A stretch of DNA of 64,000 nucleotides from Streptomyces longwoodensis (GCF_001514125.1 NZ_KQ948549.1:643232-707231); one strand, 5' to 3'. Positions 25,149 to 37,066 are shown, counted from the stretch's first letter. Numbers and translations are program-made. The notes: a model not told the origin generated them from the sequence alone.

Positions 25149-26471
25149 TCAGGGCCGCAGCGGCAGCGACGCGCAGTTCGAGCCGGCCCGCTCACCCTCG
25201 AGGCGGTCGGTGAGCCAGGAGAGGGCGGCGCCCTGGTCCGTGAGCAGGGGCGTGACGTGGTTGATGATCGACCGGCCCAGGTCCGGCAGCACCACCGGCT
25301 TGTACGTCACGTCGACGCCCTTGGCGCACCAGGCCACGGCGAGGTCGCGGGCCTGCCGGTGCGGGACCAGGTCGTCGGCGGTGCCGGTGGCCACCCGTAC
25401 GGGCGAGGCCGGCTTCAGGGCGCCGATGCGCTGGTCGGCGAGGAACGCCTTCAGCCTCGGCTCGGCGGCGATGATCTCGCTCAGGGACCGCCCGTCGGTG
25501 GTCCAGGCGGTGCTGCGCGCGGAGTTGTAGGCGAGCAGGGCGTCGCCCACGCACAGGGTGGACAGGTCCCTCAGTGCCGCCTTGCCGGTGGCGTTGAGGT
25601 GGGACTCGGCGATGGGCCTGAGCTCTGGGTCGGACTGCAGGAAGCCGTTGACCGACCAGCCCAGCGCGCCGGCCAGGTCACTGCCGTCGATGGCCTTGGT
25701 GACCTCGACCAGGTCGGCCGGGGGAGCGCCGGCGTAGGTGCCGGCGAGGCGCACGTCGGGGGCGTAGGAGGGCTGGAGCTCGGCGGCGGCCGCGGTGGCC
25801 CCGCCGCCCTGGCTGTAGCCGTACAGGGCCACGCGGGAGGCGGCGGTGACGGAGCTGCCGGACAGGGCGCGGGCCGCGCGGGCGGCGTCCAGGACGGCGT
25901 GCGCCTCGTCGACCCGGTTGACGTAGGTGTGCAGCCGGTCCGTGGTGCCGAGGCCCGCGTAGTCGGTGACCACGACCGCGATGCCGCGCGCGAGGAGCCG
26001 GTAGGCGGCCAGGTCCTCGTACCCGACGGACAGGGTCCCCGCGCCGATCACCAGCGGGTGCTCCAGGCCCAGGGAGGCGGCGCACTGGTCGCCCTGGCCC
26101 ATGGTGCCGGGGGCGAGCACGACGAGCGGGCGCGGGCCGCCGCCGCGCCAGGCGGCGGACGGTTCGACGTAGGCGCCGGTGACGGCGACGGGTGCGCCGT
26201 TGGAGTCGGTGGACTTGTACATCAGCCGGGTCGCCGTGCCCGGGAGGGGCCCGTCCAGGCCCGGGAGGCTCAGCGCCAGGTGGAGGGGTTCGCTGCGCAC
26301 CAGCGCGCCGTCGGCCGCCGGGAGGGTGTCCGGCGGGGTGTAGAAGGCCGGGATGGTGACACCGCGTGAGACGACGGCGCCGTTCTGGCCCGCGGCGGCG
26401 GGGAGGGCGGTGGCGCCCAGGCAGGCGGCGGTGGTGACGGCCGCGGCCAGGATGCGGGCAGGGGTGGGCAT
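25149..26471 (-). CDS. secreted lipase, alpha/beta hydrolase (secretory lipase LIP family)
   Basis: 440 aa. Sec signal MPTPARILAAAVTTAACLGATALPAAA. The fold is that of secretory (LIP-type) lipases: LVVLAPGTMGQGDQC, TDYAGLGT, nucleophile Ser220 in GYSQGG, Asp in GTADDLVP and His in SIINHVTPL. Two or more Cys pairs are likely in the mature enzyme. Family members hydrolyse triacylglycerols or polyester-like substrates extracellularly. The ATG at 26471 is preferred over an upstream GTG because the signal peptide begins there. It is divergent from pyc across a 368-bp region with repeated GGTWAC half-sites. Confidence 0.87.
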   Translation of the reverse strand: MPTPARILAAAVTTAACLGATALPAAAGQNGAVVSRGVTIPAFYTPPDTLPAADGALVRSEPLHLALSLPGLDGPLPGTATRLMYKSTDSNGAPVAVTGAYVEPSAAWRGGGPRPLVVLAPGTMGQGDQCAASLGLEHPLVIGAGTLSVGYEDLAAYRLLARGIAVVVTDYAGLGTTDRLHTYVNRVDEAHAVLDAARAARALSGSSVTAASRVALYGYSQGGGATAAAAELQPSYAPDVRLAGTYAGAPPADLVEVTKAIDGSDLAGALGWSVNGFLQSDPELRPIAESHLNATGKAALRDLSTLCVGDALLAYNSARSTAWTTDGRSLSEIIAAEPRLKAFLADQRIGALKPASPVRVATGTADDLVPHRQARDLAVAWCAKGVDVTYKPVVLPDLGRSIINHVTPLLTDQGAALSWLTDRLEGERAGSNCASLPLRP

Positions 26472-26642
26472 GGCGGGACCTCCGGAACGTGGGGAGGCCG
26501 AGCCCGCGTCTGCGGCTCGGTGACGCAACGACCCGGTGGGGCGGGGTCGTTCGCCGGTCCCCGTGGGGCGGGGCTGGCGACGGCGCGCGGCAGCGGACGT
26601 CCCGGCCCGTGCCGCGCACCGTTCTCGGACGGAGTGTCAGGA

Positions 26643-26704
26643 CGGTAACGGGGACGGGGTTACCGGCGGTACTGGTCGGTAGGTTACGGTTCGGTAATGT
26701 AACC
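26643..26704. promoter_or_regulatory. two GGTAAC/GTTACC inverted repeats in the lipase-pyc intergenic region
   Basis: CGGTAAC (26643-26649) pairs with GTTACCG (26659-26665), and GGTTAC (26682-26687) pairs with GTAACC (26699-26704). Four related half-sites lie within 62 bp in an otherwise plain 368-bp gap (26472-26839) between the divergent lipase and pyruvate carboxylase. The layout suggests tandem dimers of one regulator; the protein is not identified. Confidence 0.55.
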
Positions 26705-26839
26705 GGGCGTGAACGCCGCGCCGGGCGCGGCCGTACCCGCGGACGAGGGACCCGGTGCGGTGAGTGGCCCGGCTCACATGGCACTGACCGGACGACACCG
26801 ACACGATGGTCCCGTCACCGGCAGGCTGAAGGGATCCGC

Positions 26840-29800
26840 ATGTTCCGCAAGGTGCTGGTCGCCAACCGAGGCGAGATCGCGATCCGGGCGTTCCGCGCCG
26901 GCTACGAGCTGGGAGCGCGCACCGTCGCGGTCTTCCCCCACGAGGACCGCAACTCGCTGCACCGGCTCAAGGCCGACGAGGCCTACGAGATCGGCGAGCC
27001 CGGCCACCCGGTGCGCGCCTACCTCTCCGTCGAGGAGATCGTCGCCGCGGCACGCCGCGCGGGCGCGGACGCCGTCTACCCGGGCTACGGGTTCCTCTCC
27101 GAGAACCCCGAACTGGCCCGCGCCTGCGCCGGGGCGGGCATCACCTTCGTCGGCCCCGACGCCGACACGCTGGAACTGACCGGCAACAAGGCCCGCGCCG
27201 TGGCCGCCGCCCGCGCGGCCGGCGTGCCCGTGCTCGGCTCCTCGCAGCCCTCCACCGACGTCGACGCACTCGTGCGCGCCGCGGACGACGTCGGCTTCCC
27301 CGTCTTCGTCAAGGCGGTCGCGGGCGGCGGCGGGCGCGGCATGCGCCGCGTCGACCGGCCCGAGCAGCTGCGCGAGTCCATCGAGGCCGCGGCCCGCGAG
27401 GCGGCCTCCGCCTTCGGCGACCCCACCGTCTTCCTGGAGAAGGCCGTCGTCGAACCCCGTCACATCGAGGTGCAGATCCTCGCCGACGGCGAGGGGAACG
27501 TCATCCACCTCTACGAACGCGACTGCTCCCTCCAGCGCCGCCACCAGAAGGTCATCGAGCTGGCGCCCGCGCCCAACCTCGACCCGGAGCTGCGCGACCG
27601 GATCTGCGCCGACGCCGTCCGCTTCGCCCGCGAGATCGGCTACCGCAACGCCGGCACCGTGGAGTTCCTGCTCGACCGCGACGGCAACCACGTCTTCATC
27701 GAGATGAACCCCCGCATCCAGGTCGAGCACACGGTCACCGAGGAGGTCACCGACGTCGACCTGGTCCAGGCCCAGCTGCGCATCGCCGCCGGGGAGACCC
27801 TCGCCGACCTCGGCCTGTCCCAGGACACCGTCACCCTGCGCGGCGCGGCCCTGCAGTGCCGCATCACCACCGAGGACCCCGCCAACGGCTTCCGCCCCGA
27901 CACCGGCCGCATCAGCGCCTACCGCTCCCCGGGCGGCTCGGGCATCCGCCTCGACGGCGGAACCACCCACGCCGGTACGGAGATCAGCGCCCACTTCGAC
28001 TCGATGCTGGTCAAACTGACCTGCCGGGGCCGCGACTTCCAGGCCGCGATCGGCCGCGCCCGGCGTGCCGTGGCCGAGTTCCGCATCCGCGGCGTCGCCA
28101 CCAACATCCCGTTCCTCCAGGCGGTCCTGGACGACCCCGACTTCCGGGCCGGGCGGGTCACGACCTCCTTCATCGAGCAGCGCCCGCACCTGCTCACCGC
28201 CCGCTCCTCGGCCGACCGCGGCACCAAGCTGCTCACCTACCTGGCCGACGTCACCGTCAACAAGCCGCACGGCGAACGCCCCGACCTGCTCGACCCCCTG
28301 GTCAAGCTGCCCCCGCTGCCCGAGGGCGAGCCGCCCGCCGGGTCCCGGCAGCGCCTGGTCGACCTCGGGCCCGAGGGCTTCGCCCGCGGGCTGCGCGAGT
28401 CGCCCACCATCGGCGTCACCGACACCACCTTCCGCGACGCCCACCAGTCGCTGCTCGCCACCCGCGTGCGCACCAAGGACCTCCTCGCGGTGGCCCCCGT
28501 CGTCGCCCGTACGCTGCCCGGACTGCTGTCCCTGGAGTGCTGGGGCGGCGCGACCTACGACGTGGCCCTGCGGTTCCTCGCCGAGGACCCCTGGGAGCGC
28601 CTGGCCGCCCTGCGCGAGGCCGTGCCCAACCTCTGCCTCCAGATGCTGCTGCGCGGCCGCAACACCGTCGGCTACACCCCGTACCCGACCGAGGTGACCG
28701 ACGCCTTCGTGCAGGAGGCCGCCGCCACCGGCATCGACATCTTCCGCATCTTCGACGCCCTCAACGACGTCGACCAGATGCGCCCCGCCATCGACGCCGT
28801 CCGCGCCACCGGAACCGCCGTCGCCGAGGTCGCCCTGTGCTACACGGCCGACCTGTCCGACCCGGGGGAGCGGCTCTACACCCTCGACTACTACCTGCGC
28901 CTCGCCGAGCGGATCGTCGAGGCCGGCGCCCACGTGCTGGCCGTCAAGGACATGGCGGGCCTGCTGCGCGCACCGGCCGCCGCGACCCTGGTCTCCGCGC
29001 TGCGCCGCGAGTTCGACCTGCCGGTGCACCTGCACACCCACGACACCGCCGGCGGGCAGCTCGCCACCTACCTGGCCGCGATCGGGGCCGGCGCCGACGC
29101 CGTGGACGGAGCCGTCGCCTCCATGGCCGGCACCACCTCCCAGCCGTCGCTGTCGGCGATCGTCGCCGCCACCGACCACTCGGCCCGCCCCACCGGCCTG
29201 GACCTGCGCGCGGTCGGCGACCTCGAACCGTACTGGGAGAGTGTCCGCAAGGTCTACGCCCCCTTCGAGGCGGGCCTGGCCTCGCCCACCGGGCGCGTCT
29301 ACCACCACGAGATCCCCGGCGGCCAGCTGTCCAACCTGCGCACCCAGGCGGTCGCGCTCGGCCTCGGGGACCGCTTCGAGGACATCGAGACCATGTACGC
29401 CGCCGCCGACCGCATCCTCGGCCGGCTGGTGAAGGTCACCCCGTCCTCGAAGGTCGTCGGCGACCTGGCCCTGCACCTGGTGGGCGCGGGCGTCACCCCG
29501 GAGGACTTCGAGGCGACCCCCGAGCGGTTCGACATCCCCGACTCGGTCATCGGCTTCCTGCGCGGCGAACTCGGCACCCCGCCCGGCGGCTGGCCCGAGC
29601 CGTTCCGCACCCGCGCGCTGAGGGGCCGCCCCGCGGCCAAGCCCGTCCAGGAGCTCGGCCCCGAGGACCGCGAGGGCCTGGAGAAGGACCGCAGGGCCAC
29701 CCTCAACCGGCTGCTGTTCCCTGGCCCGACGCGGGAGTTCGAGACCCACCGCCACACCTACGGCGACACCGGCGTGCTCGACAGCAAGGCCTTCTTCTAC

Positions 29801-30214
29801 GGCCTGCGCCCCGCCAAGGAGTACGCCGTCGACCTGGAGCCCGGCGTGCGCCTGCTGATCGGGCTGCAGGCCGTCGGCGAGGCCGACGAGCGCGGCATGC
29901 GCACCGTGATGGCCACGCTCAACGGCCAGTTGCGGCCCATCCAGGTCCGCGACCGGGCCGCCGCCTCCGACGTGCCCGCCACCGAGAAGGCCGACCGCGC
30001 CAACCCCGGCCACGTGGCCGCGCCGTTCGCCGGCGTGGTGACCCTCTCGGTCGCCGAGGGCGACGAGGTGGAGGCCGGCGCCACCGTCGCCACCATCGAG
30101 GCGATGAAGATGGAGGCCGCCATCACCGCCCCGAGGGCGGGCCGGGTCGGCCGCCTGGCCATCACCCGCATCCAGCAGGTGGAGGGCGGCGACCTGCTCG
30201 TCGAACTGGCCTGA
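26840..30214 (+). CDS. pyc: pyruvate carboxylase
   Basis: 1124 aa, full length. Residues ~1-450 are biotin carboxylase (FRKVLVANRGEIAIR, KAVAGGGGRGMR, FIEMNPRIQVEHTVTEE). Residues ~530-800 are the carboxyltransferase TIM barrel (TDTTFRDAHQSLLATR, LHTHDTAGG with metal-binding His). The C-terminal biotinyl domain has EAMKMEA with Lys1090. It makes oxaloacetate from pyruvate, ATP and bicarbonate to refill the TCA cycle. ATG at 26840 with AAGGGA upstream. The gene stands alone and ends at a strong hairpin. Confidence 0.96.
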   Translation: MFRKVLVANRGEIAIRAFRAGYELGARTVAVFPHEDRNSLHRLKADEAYEIGEPGHPVRAYLSVEEIVAAARRAGADAVYPGYGFLSENPELARACAGAGITFVGPDADTLELTGNKARAVAAARAAGVPVLGSSQPSTDVDALVRAADDVGFPVFVKAVAGGGGRGMRRVDRPEQLRESIEAAAREAASAFGDPTVFLEKAVVEPRHIEVQILADGEGNVIHLYERDCSLQRRHQKVIELAPAPNLDPELRDRICADAVRFAREIGYRNAGTVEFLLDRDGNHVFIEMNPRIQVEHTVTEEVTDVDLVQAQLRIAAGETLADLGLSQDTVTLRGAALQCRITTEDPANGFRPDTGRISAYRSPGGSGIRLDGGTTHAGTEISAHFDSMLVKLTCRGRDFQAAIGRARRAVAEFRIRGVATNIPFLQAVLDDPDFRAGRVTTSFIEQRPHLLTARSSADRGTKLLTYLADVTVNKPHGERPDLLDPLVKLPPLPEGEPPAGSRQRLVDLGPEGFARGLRESPTIGVTDTTFRDAHQSLLATRVRTKDLLAVAPVVARTLPGLLSLECWGGATYDVALRFLAEDPWERLAALREAVPNLCLQMLLRGRNTVGYTPYPTEVTDAFVQEAAATGIDIFRIFDALNDVDQMRPAIDAVRATGTAVAEVALCYTADLSDPGERLYTLDYYLRLAERIVEAGAHVLAVKDMAGLLRAPAAATLVSALRREFDLPVHLHTHDTAGGQLATYLAAIGAGADAVDGAVASMAGTTSQPSLSAIVAATDHSARPTGLDLRAVGDLEPYWESVRKVYAPFEAGLASPTGRVYHHEIPGGQLSNLRTQAVALGLGDRFEDIETMYAAADRILGRLVKVTPSSKVVGDLALHLVGAGVTPEDFEATPERFDIPDSVIGFLRGELGTPPGGWPEPFRTRALRGRPAAKPVQELGPEDREGLEKDRRATLNRLLFPGPTREFETHRHTYGDTGVLDSKAFFYGLRPAKEYAVDLEPGVRLLIGLQAVGEADERGMRTVMATLNGQLRPIQVRDRAAASDVPATEKADRANPGHVAAPFAGVVTLSVAEGDEVEAGATVATIEAMKMEAAITAPRAGRVGRLAITRIQQVEGGDLLVELA

Positions 30215-30248
30215 TCCGGACCGGCCGTTCGGCGGCCGGACAGGCGAA

Positions 30249-30276
30249 GGGGGCGCGGGCCGAAGCCCGCGCCCCC
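30249..30276. terminator. hairpin terminator after pyc
   Basis: A perfect 12-base stem GGGGGCGCGGGC / GCCCGCGCCCCC with a CGAA tetraloop, between the convergent pyc and CBM32 beta-helix genes. Confidence 0.85.
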
Positions 30277-30296
30277 ACCCGGTCGGGGACCGGGAC

Positions 30297-32855
<2,559 letters not shown>

Positions 32856-33161
32856 ACGGTGTCCCTGCGGATGCGACGGAAGGGCGAGACGAACGGGACG
32901 GACGTGGTCGACGAACGGGATCGGCGAACGGGATCGCCGAACAAAACCGCACGCGAGTGACTAGCCGGATCGGGCGGCCCCACGGCTTAGTTCACGGCTT
33001 GATTTAACTGATGACCCCAGTGTCACGGCAAGACGTCGGCAGCAGGAATCTTTGAAACGTTGACCACGGGTGCCGCGCGGTGACGGCACCCGTGTTCAAG
33101 ACGTGGAGGTTTCGCGCCCACCGCGTGGACCACGCGCGGGCGTCGGCGGCCCGGCCCCCGC
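32856..33161. other. 306-bp gap between CBM32 protein and DUF6745 genes
   Basis: The gap holds the promoter and leader of the CBM32 gene (minus strand), relatively AT-rich around 32980-33060, and the hairpin at 33066-33093. No open frame with a ribosome site was seen. Confidence 0.5.
33066..33093 (-). terminator. hairpin after the DUF6745 gene
   Basis: ACGGGTGCCG (33066-33075) and CGGCACCCGT (33084-33093) form a perfect 10-base stem with an 8-base loop, 68 bp past the stop of the minus-strand gene at 33162. Confidence 0.65.
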
Positions 33162-34352
33162 TCAGGTCTGCGTCAGCGGCGCGTACACCGACGCGTCCAG
33201 ACCGAACGTCCAGGCCACGCCCTCCCGGGCGGTCCGGGTCGTGGGCGGCACCCGCAGCCAGTACGTGCGCCGCGAACCGTCTGGCTCCGGCGTGGAGTTG
33301 AGCACCTCCACCATCACGACCGGCTCGTCCCCGACCAGGTCGATCCGCCACAGCGTGCCGGTCTCGTCCGTGTGCAGCGGGCGGGCCCCGGAGTCGGCCA
33401 GGTAGCGCTCGTAGCCGTAGAACTCCAGCATCACCCGGCGCAGTTCGGCGTTCTCCTCGTCCCGGATGCGCTGCGGGGTCAGCGTCCGCAGCTCCTCGAG
33501 GAACGCCGCCGGGACCGGCATGCCCCGCCACGCGTACAGCGCGAAGCCGTCCGGGTAGGCCAGCGCCGGGCCGTCGCCGCGGTCGAGCCGTCCTGCCTCG
33601 TCCCGGTGCAAGGCGACCGGGCGCTCGCACACGACGGCCACCTCGCGATACGGCCACCACCAGCCCGCGGCGCGGCACACCTCGGCCAGCCCGTCGAGCG
33701 GACCCTCCCGGGTGGCGAACGCCGCCAGCCACGGCGCGTCGTGCTGCCCCAGGACCGCGTCCAGCAGCACGAGCCGGGTCTCCGCCCCGTCGCCCAACTC
33801 CTCGAGCACGCCCGCGCGGATCCGGTCGACCAGCGCCTGCGTGAAGTCCCACAGCCGGCCACCGGTCGCCGACCAGTGCGCCGCCCAGCCCTGCGGACCC
33901 AACGCGGCGTGGAGCCGCGCCCGTTCCCGCGCCCACGGAGCGCTGCGCACCGCCTCCCGCACACTCGGGCCCGGGTCCCGAAGCGCCCGCACCAGCGTCA
34001 CCGCCTCGCGCGGCGACGCCGCCCACACCACCCGCTCCGGCTCCGCCAGGCCGGCCCGCCGGTACGCCAGCCGGACCCCGGCCTCGGCCCGCGCCCGATC
34101 CGCCGGCGCCGTCGAGGCGGCCCACGCACGCCAGTCGGCGACCGCGTCCAGGTCCACCGCCGGGCCGCCCACCGCCGTGCCGCCCACCGCCACCGTCCGC
34201 GATGCCTCCGGCACATCGTCACCCGCCGTCCCCGCCACCGTCTCCGTCTCCTTCTCCGTCCCCGCCACGGTCTCCGCTCCCGTCTCCGTCACCGTCCGCG
34301 CACCCCTCGTCGCCGCCACCGTCTGTCCGCCGTCCGCCGACACCCGCGTCAC
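33162..34352 (-). CDS. DUF6745 domain protein
   Basis: 396 aa. The C-terminal ~110 residues (RPLHTDETGTLWRIDLVGDEPVVMVEVLNSTPEPDGS, then TYWLRVPPTTRTAREGVAWTFGL) match DUF6745 as I recall it. The middle is alpha-helical and Trp/Arg/Ala-rich. The N-terminal ~45 residues are low-complexity Thr/Glu/Val repeats (TVTETGAETVAGTEKETETVAGT), so the true start could be later. GTG at 34352, GGGAG upstream. It follows the 108-residue gene by 17 bases and is divergent from the STM4015 operon. No enzyme function is established for the family. Confidence 0.75.
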   Translation of the reverse strand: MTRVSADGGQTVAATRGARTVTETGAETVAGTEKETETVAGTAGDDVPEASRTVAVGGTAVGGPAVDLDAVADWRAWAASTAPADRARAEAGVRLAYRRAGLAEPERVVWAASPREAVTLVRALRDPGPSVREAVRSAPWARERARLHAALGPQGWAAHWSATGGRLWDFTQALVDRIRAGVLEELGDGAETRLVLLDAVLGQHDAPWLAAFATREGPLDGLAEVCRAAGWWWPYREVAVVCERPVALHRDEAGRLDRGDGPALAYPDGFALYAWRGMPVPAAFLEELRTLTPQRIRDEENAELRRVMLEFYGYERYLADSGARPLHTDETGTLWRIDLVGDEPVVMVEVLNSTPEPDGSRRTYWLRVPPTTRTAREGVAWTFGLDASVYAPLTQT

Positions 34353-34369
34353 CGTCCGCCGCTCCCGCC

Positions 34370-34696
34370 TCAGTCCGCCACGATCCGCACCGACCCCGGC
34401 ACGTACTCCCGCTGCCGGACCACCCGGTACCAGCCCTTCGGCAGGGCGATCACCGCGTGCTCCTCGTGCACCACCCGGCCGCCCTTGGGCAGGTGCAGCA
34501 GCATCGGCCCGAACGGCCCCGGCTCCCGCACCAGTTCGCCCGGACCGACCACCGCGTGGGCGTGGCCGGTCACCTCGCCCAGCGCCAGCACCAGCCGCCC
34601 CCGTCCGTCCCTCGGCTCCCGCGGCGCGCCCGTGACGTGGGACGGAACCGCCCCGTCGGCCACGGGCACGAGCAGGACGTCTCCCTGCCGGTACAT
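34370..34696 (-). CDS. conserved hypothetical protein, partner of DUF6745
   Basis: 108 aa. MYRQGDVLLVPVAD at the N-terminus, LALGEVTGHAHAVV in the middle and GWYRVVRQREYVPG near the C-terminus make a beta-rich small protein commonly encoded just before DUF6745 genes (recalled). The pair GEVTGHAHA looks conserved and could bind metal. First gene of the two-gene minus-strand unit. Confidence 0.7.
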   Translation of the reverse strand: MYRQGDVLLVPVADGAVPSHVTGAPREPRDGRGRLVLALGEVTGHAHAVVGPGELVREPGPFGPMLLHLPKGGRVVHEEHAVIALPKGWYRVVRQREYVPGSVRIVAD

Positions 34697-34745
34697 GCGT
34701 GCTCCCCTCCGGCGGCGCCCCGTGCGCCGCCCCTCACGACCGCGA

Positions 34746-34763
34746 CAGTAGGGGCCCCCACTG
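34746..34763. promoter_or_regulatory. 18-bp palindrome between the DUF6745 pair and the STM4015 operon
   Basis: CAGTAGGGG / CCCCCACTG is self-complementary except for one base pair and lies in the middle of the 166-bp divergent region (34697-34862). On the minus strand TTGTCA abuts it (34762-34767), a plausible -35. It is the best operator candidate for joint control of both units. Confidence 0.5.
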
Positions 34764-34862
34764 ACAACGCCCCGAACCCCGACCCGGCCCGTGCGGTGTC
34801 AGTGCCTGTTGGTAGAACTGCGACCACACAGACCGCGTCCGTCCATCCCCGGGAGCAGCCGC

Positions 34863-35819
34863 ATGACCATCGGTGACCACCTGCACGCCTTCCACGGGCT
34901 GCCCGCGTTCACCTTCCCCGACCCCGAGGCGAAGGCGGAACTCCCCGCCCCGGACTCGGTCGCCTGGCGCGTCACCAGCGACGTGTACGACGCGGACGAG
35001 GAGTGGGAGAGCGCCTTCGCCCGCTTCCTCGACGCGGTCGACACCACCGCGGTCCGCGCGCTGGTCGTCGGCGCCTGGCAGGAGGCGTACGACACCGACC
35101 CCTCCGGCGTCGTCGAGGCACTGGTCGCGGCCCGGGACCGGCTGCCCGCCCTGCGGGCCCTGTTCGTCGGCGACATGGTGGGGGAGGAGTGCGAGATCTC
35201 CTGGATCCACCAGACCGACGTCACCCCGCTCCTCGCCGCCTTCCCCGCGCTGGAGGAGCTCGGCGTGCGCGGCGGCACGGAACTGCGCTTCCCGGCGGTC
35301 CGGCACGAGGCGCTGCGCCGGCTCACCGTGCAGACCGGCGGCCTGCCCGCCGAGGTGGTGCGGGGCATCGGCGCCAGCGACCTGCCCGCCCTGGAACACC
35401 TCGACCTGTGGCTCGGCACCCCGGACTACGGCGGCGACAGCGAGGCGTCCGACCTGGAGCCGATCCTGTCCGGCGCCCGCCTGCCGCGCCTGCGCCACCT
35501 GGCCCTGCGCAACAGCGAGATGCAGGACGCCGTCGCCGCCGCCGTGGCCTCCGCGCCCGTGGTCGCCCGGCTGGAGACGCTGGACCTGTCCATGGGCGTC
35601 CTGACCGACGAGGGCGCCGCCGCGCTGCTCGGCGGCCAGCCCCTCACCCACCTCAAGGCGCTCGACCTGCACCACCACTACATCGGCGAACCCCTGCAGG
35701 AGCGGCTGCGCCAGACCCTCGAACCGGCCGGCGTCCTCCTGGACCTCGACCGCGGCGACGCCGACGAGGACGAGGACGGCGACGGCACGGTCTGGCGCTA
35801 CGTCGCCGTGGGCGAGTGA
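34863..35819 (+). CDS. STM4015 family leucine-rich repeat protein
   Basis: 318 aa. After MTIGDHLHAFHGLPAFTFPDP, several irregular leucine-rich repeats run from ~residue 85 to 285 (FPALEELGVRGG, LPALEHLDLWLG, LPRLRHLALRNSE, VARLETLDLSMGVLTDEGAAALL, LTHLKALDLHHHYI). The acidic tail ends DRGDADEDEDGDGTVWRYVAVGE. In the STM4011-4015 cluster this is the only protein with a typical interaction fold, so it may be scaffold or substrate receptor (inference). GGGAG precedes the ATG. The stop overlaps the next start (GTGA). Confidence 0.87.
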   Translation: MTIGDHLHAFHGLPAFTFPDPEAKAELPAPDSVAWRVTSDVYDADEEWESAFARFLDAVDTTAVRALVVGAWQEAYDTDPSGVVEALVAARDRLPALRALFVGDMVGEECEISWIHQTDVTPLLAAFPALEELGVRGGTELRFPAVRHEALRRLTVQTGGLPAEVVRGIGASDLPALEHLDLWLGTPDYGGDSEASDLEPILSGARLPRLRHLALRNSEMQDAVAAAVASAPVVARLETLDLSMGVLTDEGAAALLGGQPLTHLKALDLHHHYIGEPLQERLRQTLEPAGVLLDLDRGDADEDEDGDGTVWRYVAVGE

Positions 35820-37066
35820 CCTCCGGCGGGCCGGCCGCAGCGCGCTTCGCGGTGGTGGGCAACCCCGGCAACCGCCGGGTCGACCTCTTCGCCGACGCGG
35901 TGCGCGCGGCCGGCCTGCCCGGTCCCCGCGTCGTCCCCTGGGCGGACGTCCTGCGCGACGGCGGCGCCGACTTCGCGCCCGGGGAGATCGTCCGCCTCGA
36001 CTCGCCCGGGGAGGACGCCGACGTCGACCGGCTGCTGCGCGGCACGGACGACCCGACCCGCGTCGAGGGCTCGGCCCGCTGGTACGCCACGTTCACGTCC
36101 GCCCTGCGCGGACTGCGCGGCGGCCGGCGCCTGGACGACCCGGACGACCTGGCGGTGCTCTTCGACAAGCGCCGCTGCCACGCCGTCCTGGCCGCCGCCG
36201 GGGTGCCCGTCCCCGCCTCGCCCACCTCCGGGCCCGGCGCCCCGCCGGTGCGCGGCTGGGACGACGTACGGGCGCTGATGCGCGAGCACCGCATGCCGCG
36301 GCTGTTCGTGAAGCTCGCCCACGGGTCGTCCGCGTCCGGGGTGCTCGCCGTGGAGTCGGCGGGCGGCGGCCGCATCCGGGCCACCACCTCCGTCGAACTC
36401 GCCCCGGACGGACGCCTTTATAACTCCCTGCGGATCCGCCGCTACACCGACGAGCGGCAGATCGCGGCCGTCGTGGACGCGCTGGCCCCGGACGGACTCC
36501 ACCTGGAGCGCTGGCTGCCCAAGGCGTCCCAGCGGGGCCGCGCCGCGGACCTGCGGGTCGTCGTGGTCGACGGCCGGGCCACGCACGCCGTGGTGCGCAC
36601 CAGCACCTCACCGCTGACCAATCTCCACCTCGGCGGGCGCCGCGGGGACCTGGACGAGGCCCGCGCCGCCGTGGAGTCGGCGGGCGCCCGCTGGACGGAC
36701 GTCCTCACCGTGTGCGAGCGGGCCGCGGCCTGTTTCCTGCGCACGCTGTGCGTCGGCGTCGACCTCCTCCCGGCCATCGGCTGGCGCCGCGCGGCCGTCG
36801 GCGAGGTCAACGCGTTCGGTGACCTCCTGCCCCGCCTCACCGGCCTCCCTGGCAGCGGCGCCGAGGGCCGGGACACGTACGCGGCCCAGGTCACCGCGGC
36901 ACTGCGCCGGCACGGGCCCACGCGCGCACCCGGCGCGCACGACCCCCAACGCCCCGACGACCCGAACGATCCGCGGGACGCCAACGAACCGAACGTCCCG
37001 CACGGCACGCACCACCCGCTCCACCCGCACGACACCAGAACGGGATCCGCTCATGCGATCGCCTGA
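35816..37066 (+). CDS. STM4014 family ATP-grasp-like protein
   Basis: 416 aa. RFAVVGNPGNRRVDLFADA opens a Rossmann-like N-domain; RLFVKLAHGSSASGVLAVE (near residue 165) looks like the ATP-grasp nucleotide loop, and GEVNAFGDLLPRLTG (near 330) supplies the late Glu/Asn metal ligands. ATP-grasp enzymes join carboxylates to amines, so ligase activity is a reasonable inference. The last ~55 residues are a His/Asp/Pro/Asn-rich low-complexity tail overlapping the next gene by 14 bases. GTG start inside the STM4015 stop. Confidence 0.83.
   Translation: MTSGGPAAARFAVVGNPGNRRVDLFADAVRAAGLPGPRVVPWADVLRDGGADFAPGEIVRLDSPGEDADVDRLLRGTDDPTRVEGSARWYATFTSALRGLRGGRRLDDPDDLAVLFDKRRCHAVLAAAGVPVPASPTSGPGAPPVRGWDDVRALMREHRMPRLFVKLAHGSSASGVLAVESAGGGRIRATTSVELAPDGRLYNSLRIRRYTDERQIAAVVDALAPDGLHLERWLPKASQRGRAADLRVVVVDGRATHAVVRTSTSPLTNLHLGGRRGDLDEARAAVESAGARWTDVLTVCERAAACFLRTLCVGVDLLPAIGWRRAAVGEVNAFGDLLPRLTGLPGSGAEGRDTYAAQVTAALRRHGPTRAPGAHDPQRPDDPNDPRDANEPNVPHGTHHPLHPHDTRTGSAHAIA

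Noticed and set aside
26774..30013. A 1079-codon open frame antisense to pyc, and similar long frames antisense to the 30297 gene (30369-32960)
   Set aside because: Both are mirror frames of strongly conserved genes with low-complexity Gly/Val/Asp/Arg composition and no domain.
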